NCBI RefSeq assembly: GCF_030445035.2
Contig: NC_080673.1
Coordinates: 155,802,216 to 155,866,215, forward strand
Reading direction: 5' to 3'
Length of the DNA: 64,000 bases
Origin: Dasypus novemcinctus
Lineage: Eukaryota; Chordata; Mammalia; Cingulata; Dasypodidae
Shown here: positions 34,271 through 44,029 of the stretch, in pieces
Layout: the number at the start of each line of letters is the position of its first letter
Numbering within the stretch: the first letter of the stretch is position 1
The notes under the pieces: generated by a model
What the model was told of the DNA's origin: nothing
The model's database searches: none
The model's input: only the letters and a program-made list of their open reading frames with translations
Position numbers and translations under genes: made by a program

Positions 34271-35215
34271 TGACTAGAAAGGCCAAAGTTATTTCTCTGT
34301 AGATTTTTTTTTTGGTTAGGCACTTAAGAAGCACCTGAAAGTTACCCTATTTAAATCCTTTCCTTTATTCTTTCATCTCTCACATCTCTAGTTAAGTCTC
34401 CATTTGTTATATCCCAGAGTCTACCTGTATGAATGAAACTTGCTTCAACTAGAATTTCAGTTCTTTCTACTTCTCTTGCTTTGTTCCTTGGCCCTCGCTG
34501 GGTGCCAAGATGAATGAATTTTAGCTCCAGGATGATAACAAATTAAAGTTAATCCCTCAAATTTGGACAAGATTTGATAGTATATTTTTAGAATCGTTGC
34601 GTACTTACTGTAAAGCTTCATTTAATTCCGAACTCAAACTCAGGCTTCGTGAAAATTCAGTCCTAGTTTGGCAGTATTTCAAAAGGGGGTATTAAGCCAC
34701 AGTTGATAGTTTGAGCTGCTTAAAAGAGAAGCTCTTCTTTTATATGCCATCATATGATGCTCAGGTCAAATCATTTTTATCTCTTCTTTAGGTATTCAAA
34801 GATGTATATCATTGCATGTCCTTCCAAGTACCATGAAATTTAGAATTTTCACCACCCCTTGCTTCTCTTTCTCTGAAATAGAGTGTTTTTACGGTCCTCT
34901 AAAGAGAATAAAAGGCTCTTTTTTTTTTTTTTTTGGAGACCACAAAATAAGGGACTACAAGGATACATAACAAATGTTATTTTATGCCATAGTAAAATAA
35001 TAGATTATTAAAGTTAAAAATGCTCAAAAAAAACCACTAAGCATTAAATGCCTTAAAAAAAAAAAAAAAGGAAGGGGATAAAGAAAAACCTCAAAGATTT
35101 CTGACATTTAGAGTCACTACTTGCATATTTCAAGAGGTAATTGTAATATTTGAACAGTCCTAATTTACTTATTCACAGAAAAAAAATCAGAACATTTACT
35201 TATGCCCTAACTAAG
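34271..35215. other. Intergenic sequence upstream of SPATA18, unassigned
   Basis: Contains a T16 run near 34919 and A-rich runs near 35055. No gene or confident repeat. Confidence 0.4.
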
Positions 35216-35415
35216 AATTCGGGGTTAAATCCTGATTCTGCTGCTTCTTAGCTCTGGGTACCTTAATTAGACTCTAAGCCTTGGTTTCCTCAACTGTAAA
35301 AGGGGGACAAGAGTTCCTACTTCATAGGCCTATAGTGGGATTAAATAAGATAATTCATGTCAAGTATTTAGCCCAATGCTTGGCATATACTGTTGTAAGT
35401 GGTTGATAAATGCTG
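35216..35415 (+). repeat. MIR SINE
   Basis: Forward MIR: 'ggttaaatcctgattctgc', 'ggtttcctcaactgtaaaag', 'cataggcctatagtgggatt'. Confidence 0.8.
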
Positions 35416-35419
35416 TATC

Positions 35420-35775
35420 ACTATTACAGGGAATGCTGATCACAGTATTATATAATAGAAAAACTTGGAAACAGTCTAAATCTCCAGCACTAGGGAAATG
35501 GTTGAGCAAATCATTCAATGAAGTGTTGCACAATGAAAATATTGTTAAAGAAGAATATCTAGTATGTAAAAATTTTCACTATATAATGCTAAGTGAAAAA
35601 ATGACACAATTATATAGAGTTATGTACAACACAAACCCAGGGCATGATTATGGGTGCTTTAAATTTGCTTCTTTATTTTTTTCTGGTTTTCCAAACTTCT
35701 ACCAGGAACATGAATTGCTTTTCTGAAGTTATTCAGAAAAAAAATGTTACAAAAATGGAAAACTTAAAAACTTCA
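35420..35775 (+). repeat. Old L1M-type 3' UTR
   Basis: Text: 'ggaaacagtctaaatctcc', 'gggaaatggttgagcaaatc', 'tataatgctaagtgaaaaaa', 'ttacaaaaatgg'. Typical of old L1 3' ends. Confidence 0.55.
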
Positions 35776-36369
35776 CCACCCTCAGAAAAATGCTGGAGAA
35801 AATATGAATATTTAAGCTACTGACCCAAAACAATATGCTTTGACCAAATGCCCACATCACTCATTGGGTAGACTCATAGAATCTTAGGATAGAATGGATC
35901 TTTGAAATCACCTTAGACTATGACATTTGATATTATTTATTTCTATACATGCCCTAGCCCCACAACTAGATTCAAGATCCTTAAGGCCTGGAGTCATTTT
36001 GTATAACTCCTGGTTTCCCTAGAATCCAGGAGATGTCTTGGGTATAGCAGTAACTCTGTGTTTATTGATAAAAAAAGAAGCATAGGGCTTCCACTCAGCG
36101 ATGCAAAGCAATGTTTATATATTTATTTATTATATGCTTGCCACTACTTCCTAAAAGTATCTAAGATTGCTTACAATAAAAGGCTATGGAAAATTCAATT
36201 AGAATTTTTTTAAAAAGGAGAAAACAAATATGCCCAAAACTTAAGTTTATCTACTAAGATTGAGCATCATTGAATGTTTGGTTCAGGGATTTGTGGAAGC
36301 TAAGTCAGAGAGGAAAATTAGTTTTATTATTACTATTATTAGTATTATTATTTGATCTTAAAATTATAC
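35776..36369. other. Intergenic sequence, unassigned
   Basis: An (ATT)n-like tract lies at 36318-36352. Nothing else was recognised. Confidence 0.4.
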
Positions 36370-36562
36370 GTTCCAGACTGGGCCAGTCCTCCAAGATGGC
36401 TGCATAAAATGCTCCAGGGTGCCATTCCCTGACAGAATTTTTGAACAACTAACAAAACTGGCAGAACCATCTTCCTCAGAACATTTGAGAAGTATTAAAG
36501 AGTTGCAGTGACTGGGTGAATGCCAAATCAAGAAAATGCAGAATTAAAAAATGGTAGGACTG

Positions 36563-36646
36563 GAGAGTGGGTGTAGCTCAGTGGTTGATCACCTACTTCG
36601 CATGTACGAGATCCTGGGTTCAATCCCTGATACCTCCTTTAAAAAG
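36563..36646 (+). mobile_element. Short tRNA-derived SINE
   Basis: tRNA-like head with A-box 'gtgtagctcagtggttg' and B-box 'gggttcaatccctga', ending 'tacctcctttaaaaa'. It looks like a simple tRNA-SINE and not a working tRNA gene because the 3' acceptor half is missing. Confidence 0.75.
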
Positions 36647-37227
36647 TGGCAGGAGAAGCTCTTGTTGACCACTCCCCCACCCCTCCCTAGTGCTGTGTGG
36701 AGTTGGTATGTCCTCCCATTGTGGGTCCATGGCCCTGTTCCAGAAGGAGCGGAGTAATCCATATTCACACCCTGTGGTTCCTGTGTGTTGGTGCCAATAT
36801 ATTGGGTGGCAGCCTGAAATACTGAACTGGAAAATTTGTCTCTGGCTCACCCTCCCTGAATCTAACCTATAGCCAGAAGCAGCTTACAGACAGCTAAATC
36901 AACATAGAAAAACAAGTCAAAGTGGCCTGAGACAAAGGATTACCTGTTTTAAGACATAAAGTGGAGCACCCAGGAGGGGCAGAAAGTCTATTTCATAGGG
37001 AATAAAGAGGGCATTCAAATTCCTGTAAATAGGGGGATTTCTTAGGCTGCAAGCAAGCACAAGCCCAGGACAAGATACAGGTACAGTAATGATGGAGAGG
37101 ACCCTGTCCTTCTCTCTTGCTTCAGGCTGATCTGGATAGGAATGCTAAACTATGAAAGAGAGCACCAGCCAATGTAGAGCCAATTTGCAAAGCTTTGAAA
37201 AGTGCATTTTGCTTTTATTTGCTTGGG

Positions 37228-37336
37228 TTTTTGTTTTTCCCCTCGCCCTCCACCACCTTGCTGATTTTACTGTCTGTGTCCATTCAATGTGTGATCTTCT
37301 GTATCTACTTCTCTTTTTTTTTTTTTGTCTTCTGGC
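37228..37336 (-). mobile_element. Truncated DAS-type SINE fragment
   Basis: Reverse DAS body: 'ctgtctgtgtccattcaatg', 'gtgatcttctgtatc', with a poly-T run at 37314-37326. Confidence 0.6.
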
Positions 37337-37741
37337 ATAAAGAAAGATCTCCAGTAAAGGTAACCATATGGGTAATTATAATGTCAGTACTATTGTACTA
37401 TATTTTCCGGTATACAACTCCATTTACTGCTTCTTACAGGTTCTAAAAAGCAAATATAGGAAAAGTAATGATAAATCTATAGTTTTGAACATACGAAGTA
37501 TGAAGATACAATTGTAACAAGTACAATAAAAAGGAGGGATAATGGAAGGGTATATGAATAATGTATATATACGCTATTGAAGTGAATCTGGAATCAATCT
37601 ACACGATTATTGTAGATTCAGCAAGATAAATTTAAGCCCCATGGTAACGACAACTAAAATATCTGAAAAATATATACAGAAAGAAATGAGAAGGGACTCA
37701 AACTAATACATACAATTCATAATACAACAATTCAAATAAAC

Positions 37742-37745
37742 ATGG
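37742..37745. repeat. Provirus target-site duplication, left copy
   Basis: ATGG directly abuts the LTR and is repeated as ATGG at 47078-47081. Four-base duplications are usual for gammaretroviral integrase. Confidence 0.9.
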
Positions 37746-37814
37746 TGTAGTGGAGAAATTCGGGTATGCGCGGTTTCGAAGGCCAGGACAAGAGAATACC
37801 GAGAAGGAAGTTGG

Positions 37815-37820
37815 TTTATT
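37815..37820 (-). terminator. LTR poly-A signal AATAAA (3' LTR)
   Basis: Plus text tttatt, minus AATAAA, 76 bp downstream of the TATA box, as expected for the R region. The same signal is at 46703-46708 in the 5' LTR. Confidence 0.75.
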
Positions 37821-37889
37821 TCGACCGGCCGGGCTCGGCGGACTCTTGTCCTAATAAAAACCGAGCCCCGAACAGCCTTTTCCAGACCC

Positions 37890-37896
37890 TTTTATA
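37890..37896 (-). promoter_or_regulatory. LTR TATA box (3' LTR)
   Basis: TATAAAA on minus within 'tctgtataaaagggtc'. The identical box is at 46778-46784 in the 5' LTR. Confidence 0.75.
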
Positions 37897-38189
37897 CAGA
37901 GGATATAGGATTAGGAAGACTAACAGTGATGGTAAACAGACCTTTGGTTAGGTTCTTCAGATCTTAGTATCAGATAGGTTATTTCCTCCAGGTGAGTTAC
38001 ATATTCTCCACATCCAAGCCAGTTTGGATTAGCATAGCTCCACATTGTCTGGAGGCAGCCCTGAATACACACTCAGTCTCACATCCCTTCTGAACATTCA
38101 AAGACTGTAGGGCCTATATTACTTATCTGGCCATCTTGGAGACTAGGTACTCTTGGAAATAATTTTGATTTAATGGACAGGCTATATCA

Positions 38190-38202
38190 TATTCCCCCCT
38201 TT
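38190..38202 (-). other. Polypurine tract
   Basis: Minus text AAAGGGGGGAATA directly precedes the 3' LTR. This is the expected primer site for plus-strand DNA synthesis. Confidence 0.9.
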
Positions 38203-38220
38203 GAGGCCGAGCTTAAGTTA

Positions 38221-38736
38221 TTAAGCTTCGGCATCACTATTGTCTGAGTCCCTCTGGACTGGCTGGTATGTATGTAGAGCCATGGGATGGGCAGCTGTTT
38301 GCCTTTTTACTACACCATTTATTAGGGTGCGCATTCTGCTTATGATGAAAGGAAGGAGGCATGGAAGGATGGTGCATGCTCCTATGAAGAGGGCAACTAT
38401 TCCCAATGGAAGCTTGAAATTGTTTACTATTGACTGCCAGCTTCCAAAGGGGTTATTTATATTCCAGCCATTCCAGGTTTGCACTGGGACATTAGCAATT
38501 TTTACTATATTGCTTGTAATTTCATCAATAACCTTTCCAGTGTTATCTAATTCAAGGCAGCAGTTAGAGAGGTTGAATTTTCCACAAACTCCCCCTTCAG
38601 CTGCCAAGAGATAGTCTAGGGCAAGACGGTTTTGATAGATAGCATTCCTGAATTTAGTTTGCTCTTGGGCTAGTAAGTTCAGTGCATGGGCAGTTTCATT
38701 AGTTATTATTTCTACCACCGCTTGTAGGCGGATGAT
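38221..38736 (-). pseudogene. env: env, transmembrane-subunit part downstream of the internal stop
   Basis: The frame continues in phase with the surface part for 171 codons after the TGA at 38737-38739. It holds a helical region, the [20 protein letters not shown] immunosuppressive-type segment, a CX7CC motif ([10 protein letters not shown]), a membrane segment ([20 protein letters not shown]) and a cytoplasmic tail with a YQPV endocytosis-type motif. Without read-through of the TGA it would not be made as part of Env, so it is functionally cut off. The final stop is at 38221-38223. Confidence 0.9.
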
Positions 38737-40257
38737 TCAGTTTAGCATATAGATAGGGGTTCGGTAACCCCACATGCCATCCTCTGCCCAAGTTGCTGGC
38801 CCATAGTATTGGATTATACGCTCAGGGGGCCATTCTTCACCTCCCCAGGTAATGACAGCCCTTTTTTCCCTTATGTTTTGATACACTGGCTGGCTTAGCT
38901 CTTTCCCTTCTGTTAGGGGAATGAGGAAGAAGGAGGGTTTTATTGTACCAAGCATACAAGTTCCACACCAGTTTCGTGGCAGTTCTCGGAATGCAACTTT
39001 CCCACAAATCCAGTACAAACCATTTGGGGCAGTAAAGGGGCCCTTTGCAGTGGAGTTCCACACTGTGATTAAATTGGGGAAAGTACGATTTATGAGAACG
39101 AGGTCTGATTCATTCCATGTTCCCCAAGGTTCTGTTGTATTTGTGGTATGATTTTGGAATTTTCCCCCTGTACATGTTAGATTTCCAACAGCTATAGAGG
39201 AGCTTAGGCAGGCCCTTGAAGCACAATATTTTCCTATGACAGAAGTTTGTAAGGGCCACATACTATCTCGGGGGACAGCCAGGAGGCCAGTTGCATTATA
39301 TGGTTGGCTGTAATTGTATTCCCTGGTTTCCCATGGCCATTGGTCTCCCATATTAGTACCGCCACATACATAACATGAGGAGACATTTAAGGCTGCCCCC
39401 ACCACTTCAGCCAGGCTTATAAAGAGGTTTGTTGCTGCTTGTGGGATGGAAAAGGGCTTTTCCATTTTTTCATAAAAGGAGTGGAACACAGAATGGGCCT
39501 TACTTGTGAGTGGGTATTCTCGATACCCAACCCAGATGTAGGCTCCTGGGTCTATTCCTTTACCATCAATGCGGAGGCCCATTTGGACTCCCTGAGTCTG
39601 CCAGGATTCAGGTTTAAGGATGGTGAGATTTAGAGGGTTACATTGACCACGTGGACAGTTAGCCAGGGCCATACCCTTGGTAAGGATAGCTGTCTGTTTA
39701 GCTATGTTTGTTTTCCAGGTGGCCCAGGTGACACAAGACCAGTAGGGGCAGTAGTATGCACCTATGTATTTGCACCAAAAGCTCCCCCCTTGGGCTGCAC
39801 TTCTCATCTCTGGAGCGCACATGTACTTATTGCTATGAGTATACGTCCGCTCCCAGCCGAGCCCTCCACAATCTGTGTTCCATGGTGTCCCAGAGTCTAT
39901 AACCTGACATGCGTCAAATAGGAGGGACACTTGTTCGTTCTGGCTCATGACTGGGGTGGAGGAAAGCAACTCCCCATTTCGATTAAGCACTCTTATTTCC
40001 CATTTACGGGAGACTGTTGGGGGTCTAGGGTCATAGCAGGTTATTTGGCCAGATGCATTACAGACACTATAGGAGGTTCCCTGAAACTGACAGGTGGTTA
40101 CCTGGCCCTTGCAGGTGTAATGAATATGATATATTAATGTGGTGTTGACATGGGCCCCTGTACGCACCTTTTGTATACATGGCTCACATTCTGTGGTGCC
40201 AACCTGGGACCAGGGGAGGGTTAAGGTTAGAAATAGGAAAAGCAGCCGAAGGGGCAT
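38737..40257 (-). pseudogene. env: env, surface subunit and fusion-peptide region, ends at premature TGA
   Basis: 506 codons. Residues 1-20 are a signal peptide (MPLRLLFLFLTLTLPW...). A CXXC motif (CYVC) is at 295-298, about a dozen N-glycosylation sequons are spread from residue 38 to 401, and the furin-type site REKR is at 463-466, followed by the start of the transmembrane subunit. The frame then stops at TGA (38737-38739) about 40 residues after cleavage. The motif regions closely resemble ERV3/HERV-R Env. As written, the product would lack a membrane anchor and would be secreted or unstable. Human ERV3 Env is also truncated before its anchor, but I cannot tell whether the causes are related. 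Confidence 0.93.
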
Positions 40258-40281
40258 TGCAGTGGACTAATCCGGATTCCT

Positions 40282-40418
40282 AATCTTCGGCTGTGCGTAG
40301 ACCAATCAGCTTCCAGGGTGTGATTGGAGCAGAGCTCGGTGTTCCCTCCTCAATCTTCGGCCGTGCGTAGACCAGTCAGCTTCCGGGGTGTGACTGGAGC
40401 AGGGCTCGGTGTTCCCCT
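40282..40418 (-). repeat. Tandem duplication at the pol/env junction (70-bp period)
   Basis: Two adjacent copies, 40282-40351 and 40352-40418, share 'tgcgtagacca' and 'gctcggtgttccc' and differ at about five sites, all transitions. The pol stop codon (40350-40352) falls at the boundary. The copy nearer env lies outside both frames. Confidence 0.85.
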
Positions 40419-41376
40419 TTTTCGCAAGATAAGTTTGGTTGGGCTGTGGGTATCTGGAATACAGGTCCAGGACTCTGAGGCAGCTCGCTTGACTCGGCTA
40501 TGGTGTATCCATGGGATGATTTCAGCTACCTTAACTGCAGTGGGGGTGGATAAAATGACAAGATAGGGCCCTCGCCATCGAGGGGTTAGTGGAGCTGACT
40601 TCCAGTCCTTGACCCAGACTGCATCTCCTGGCTTGTACGGGTGTACAGAGCTGCTTAAGCTAATGGGGGCCCTTTCTTGGACCCAGCGATGCAGGTTACG
40701 TAGGGTTTTTCCTAAGCTTATCATCTGCTGAGCAATTGATAAGTTCCCTCTTTCTCTAAGATCCCCCTCTATATTTCTGATTAAGGGAGGAGGCCTCTCA
40801 AAGAGGATTTCATAAGGAGTTAGGCTTAGTTTTCGGCTTGGGCTGGCTCAAATTTGGAGGAGAGCACTTGGAAGTACTTGCACCCATGTTAGCCCAGTTT
40901 CTTGGCAATATAAGTCTTTATTGTACGATTCATTCGCTCTACCTTTCCTGAGCTCTGAGGATGGTAAGCAGTGTGCAGTTTCCATTGGATGTGCAGTGCC
41001 TTTGCAATCTTTTGAGTGATTTCAGAGACAAAGGCTGGTCCATTGTCAGAGCCAATTGAGAGCGGTAGCCCATAGCGAGGGATAATTTCCCTGAGGAGAA
41101 CCTTGGCTACTTCTTCAGCTTTTTCTGTTCGAGTGGGGAAGGCTTCCACCCAGCCAGAAAACGTGCAAACAAGGACTAGGAGATATTTATAGCCTCCAGA
41201 TCATGGCATTTCAGTGAAATCAACTACTAAATCTTCAAGGGGCATACTACCAATTCTCTGGACCCCTGGGGCTATTGTGGGCCCCTGGCGAGGGTTATTC
41301 TTTGCACATGTCACACATCTTTGGCATACAGCATGGGTGATAGTGACTAGTCTTGGGATGTAAAAGAATCTTTCTA
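40350..41376 (-). pseudogene. pol: pol, integrase region, several breaks
   Basis: Integrase text is spread over frames. Breaks: a frameshift near 41378-41386, in the N-terminal zinc-binding domain; TGA at 41201-41203; a frameshift near 40893-40906; and TGA at 40848-40850. The catalytic-core text is recognisable: an aspartate in the VVDF region, SDNGPAF, then the [13 protein letters not shown] segment with the glutamate. The C-terminal part ends with a [11 protein letters not shown] and WRGPYLVI signature and stops at 40350. A clear single open frame is not present, so no integrase is expected. Confidence 0.88.
40534..40541 (-). promoter_or_regulatory. Candidate env splice acceptor
   Basis: On minus a pyrimidine stretch followed by 'ccccactgcag|ttaag' gives an acceptor about 0.28 kb upstream of the env start codon, inside the end of pol, where gammaretroviruses usually splice for env. 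Not tested. Confidence 0.35.
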
Positions 41377-43440
41377 ACCCTTAAGATGAGTTTTTCCCAA
41401 GTGTGTGTTCTCATGGTAGTCTTGAACTACGGTTGCTGCTAATATTTGTGGCACAACTATTCTGTGATCAGGCAATGTCCACCATCCATTTTCCCCTTGT
41501 GTCCTGCCCTCAGAGAGTATCCACTCTCTCTCAGCTTGAGTATATTGTAGCTCTCGGTGACTCAGAGGCTGCGGGGCAAGAACAGGCAGTGTATGCTGGA
41601 TGTTCTGATAATTAAGGGGTTGAGGAATGAGAGCAGCGGCCAGGTTTTCAGATAGGGATCCCTCCCGTGCCACTCTTTTTGCTTCAGCGTCTGCCCTCCG
41701 ATTTCCCTGGGCAATGGGGCTGTGGCTGGTCTGGTGTCCCTTACAGTGCATTACAGCTACTTTGGCAGGCTCCCAAACTGCATCTAGTAGCTCCAGAATC
41801 TGTGTGCCGTATTTAATGCTCTTGCCTCCCGAGTTAATGAGTCCCTTTTGTTTATATAAGGCTCCATGCACATGCAGGGTAAGAAAGGCATATTTGGAGT
41901 CTGTGTAGATGTTAACCTTGGCTCCAGCTGCAAGTTGCAAGGCTCGGGTGAGGGCAATGAGTTCAGCTTTTTGTGCTGATATGTTATTTGGGAGGCACTG
42001 CGCCTCTACTGTGGTCTCAGATGTTACTACAGCATATCCTGCTCGTCGATTGCTGCCCTGCATAAAGCTACTCCCATCTGTAAAAAACTCCATGTCAGGA
42101 TTTGCCAATGGCTGGTCTTGTAGGTCTGGCCAGCTGGAATATACTTCTTGCAATGTTTCCAGGCAGTTATGGGCTGGAACCCCTGGCTCTACGGGTAGCA
42201 GGGTGGCTGGATTTAGGGTTTTTACAAGTTCCAGCTGGATGGATGGGTTTTCACATAATAGGGTCTGATATTTAACCAGGCAGCTATTAGTAAGCCAATG
42301 TGTTCCTTTGGCTTCTAAGATTGTGATTACTGCATGCGGAACCCAGACAATTATAGGCTGCCCAAGAGTCAATTTTATAGCTTCTACTGTAAGCATGGCT
42401 GCAGCCGCTACAGCTTGCAAACATGAAGGCCTTCCCTGGGCTACAGTGTCCAGTTGTTTAGATAAATATGCTACAGGTCTTTGCCAGGAACCGAGGTATT
42501 GAGTGAGTACTCCTACTGCTTTGCTTTGGCGGTTGTGAACATAGAGGTAGAATGGCTTACTGAGGTCCGGAAGTCCGAGACTCGGTGCTTCCATTAGAGC
42601 TTGTTTGAGAGCAGTGAAAGCATTTTTCTGTGGGCTTTCCCAGAGCAGGGGCTCCCTATCTCCCCCCTTTGTGGCTTCATATAAAGGGTGCATGAGAACC
42701 CCAAAATTGGGGATCCAATTGTGGCAGAATCCAGCTGCCCCAAGGAACTCTCGCAGCTTCCGGCGAGAATTGGGCTCAGGCAGACTACAGATCGCTTCCT
42801 TTCTCTCAAGTCCTAATTCACGGCGCCCCTGTGTTATTCTGTAACCTAGATATTTGACCTGAGGTAGGCAGATTTGGGCCTTTTTCTTAGACACCCGATA
42901 GCCCTTCTGCTGTAGATGTTTTAAAAGAGCATAAGTTCCACCAGCACAGTTCTGATAAGTGGAACTTCCGAGAATGAGGTCATCGACATACTGGAGAAGA
43001 AAACAATTATGGCTTTCTGCCTTAAAGGATTTGAGATCACTGGCCAGGGCTTGTCCAAAAATAGTGAGTGCATTTTTAAATCCCTGAGGCAATCGGGTCC
43101 ATGTCAGCTGCTGCTTTTCACCTGAATTTGGATTTTCCCATGTAAAGGCAAAAATCGGCTGACTCCTTGGTGCTACCCTAATGCAGAAGAAAGCATCCTT
43201 AAGATCTAGGCATGAAAAGTAGATTGCCGATGCGGGTATTAAGCTGAGCAGAGTATAAGGATTAGAAACTGCAGAATGAAGGGCTACTACTGCCAAATTA
43301 ACTGCTCGTAAGTCCTGGACTGGGCAGTAATCTCCATCTGGCTTTTTAACTGGGAAGAGTGGGGTGTTCCATGGAGACTGGCATGGCTTCAATATGCCCT
43401 CACTCAGCAATCTCTGAATATGTAGCTGGACCCTTTCTTT
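41374..43440 (-). pseudogene. pol: pol, reverse transcriptase and RNase H, long open frame
   Basis: A 678-codon frame (43410-41374). RT motifs: SPWNTPLFPVKKPDG at the N-terminal side, LPQGF at residues 107-111 and the active-site YVDD at 141-144. RNase H acidic residues are visible at D445 (FFTDGSS), E483 (KAELIAL), D504 (YTDSKYAF) and D574 (NRRADAEAK). The frame then enters the start of integrase and stops at 41374. The RT start is in a different frame from protease: the protease frame stays open to 43400, and the shift lies near 43425-43445. This is the best-preserved enzyme in the provirus, but it is disconnected from gag-pro. Confidence 0.93.
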
Positions 43441-43445
43441 GCACT

Positions 43446-44026
43446 TCGCGTGGAACTGGATACTGCCTTATGCTTACTGGACTGGCTGTAGGCTTTATTT
43501 CAATAATAATTGGAGGAATGTCATGTGCCATCCCCATCAGGTTCCCCTTTGCCCATACTTCAGGCACATCTTCAAAGGGGAGCTGTATGGCCATGCATTT
43601 TCCAGTCTCACTGAGGCAAAATAGTCTCCATTCCTCCTGCAGAGGAAGGGTTAGCACTACCTTCGGAGGGTCTTGTGGCCCCAAGGTCAGTGTGGATTGC
43701 CCTGTGGCACTAAAGGTAATTTGAGCCTGTAGTTTTGACAGCAGGTCTCAACGCAGGAGGTGGATTGGGCACTCTGGAAGATAGAGGAATTCGTGAGTGA
43801 CCTCCCTTCCCCCAATGTTGCAGGTCCTGGCTTGAAGGAAAGGCCATTGGGCACTTTTGCCGGTTGCCCCTACGATAGTGGCTTGCCTTTTTGATAGAGG
43901 CCCAACTGGCTTGGTCATTACAGAATGTTGAGCCCCAGTGTCAACCATCATCTGTATGGTGCGGCCCCCAATTTGAACTCCGACCATAGGCTCCTCGGGG
44001 CCAAGGGAATAGGAGCCCAGTCTGTC
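43446..44026 (-). pseudogene. pro: pro (aspartic protease) and link to RT
   Basis: In the same frame as gag, immediately after the amber codon. The active-site VDTGAQHS and the flap-like VGATGKSAQW region are present. A premature TGA at 43748-43750 lies in the conserved C-terminal segment (after CPIHLLR). The frame then stays open to 43400 over the RT connection, where a frameshift separates it from the RT frame. Retroviral protease is about 120 residues; about 93 codons precede the TGA, so an active dimeric protease is doubtful. Confidence 0.88.
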
Positions 44027-44029
44027 CTA
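44027..44029 (-). other. gag/pro amber stop (read-through type junction)
   Basis: UAG ends gag (DSDRDY*), and protease continues in the same frame directly after it. Gammaretroviruses use read-through of exactly such an amber codon to make Gag-Pol. It is therefore probably an original signal and not a lesion. Confidence 0.85.

Larger units (their letters stand above)
36370..37741 (+). mobile_element. L1 left part (5' region to inter-ORF), split by the provirus
   Basis: It starts near 'ccaagatggctgcataaaat' with L1-type 5' text, and 37345-37741 matches the inter-ORF segment at 20100-20400 (shared 'aaatttaagccccatggtaa'). ORF1 is largely missing. The L1 resumes at 47082 with the start of ORF2, so the provirus landed between these parts. 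Confidence 0.7.
37746..38189 (-). repeat. 3' LTR of the provirus
   Basis: 444 bp, TG...CA (minus reading). On minus: U3 first, TATA box TATAAAA at 37890-37896, poly-A signal AATAAA at 37815-37820, then U5. It differs from the 5' LTR at three places, 37762 (g/a), 38000 region (ccagg/ccaag) and 38175 region (atggac/atgcac). It lies 4.2 kb upstream of the SPATA18 start codon and in the same orientation, so any transcription from it would head toward SPATA18. Confidence 0.95.

Noticed and set aside
33697-34334. Long minus-strand frames of 208 and 178 codons upstream of SPATA18
   Set aside because: CpG-island composition keeps frames open; sequences are Arg/Gly/Pro/Ala-rich without known homology.
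36563-36646. Possible tRNA gene
   Set aside because: A- and B-box-like text is present but there is no complete acceptor stem or 3' half; it fits a tRNA-derived SINE.
37766-37951. 61-codon plus-strand frame, repeated identically at 46654-46839
   Set aside because: It lies inside the two LTR copies, antisense to the provirus; identity reflects LTR duplication, not a gene family.
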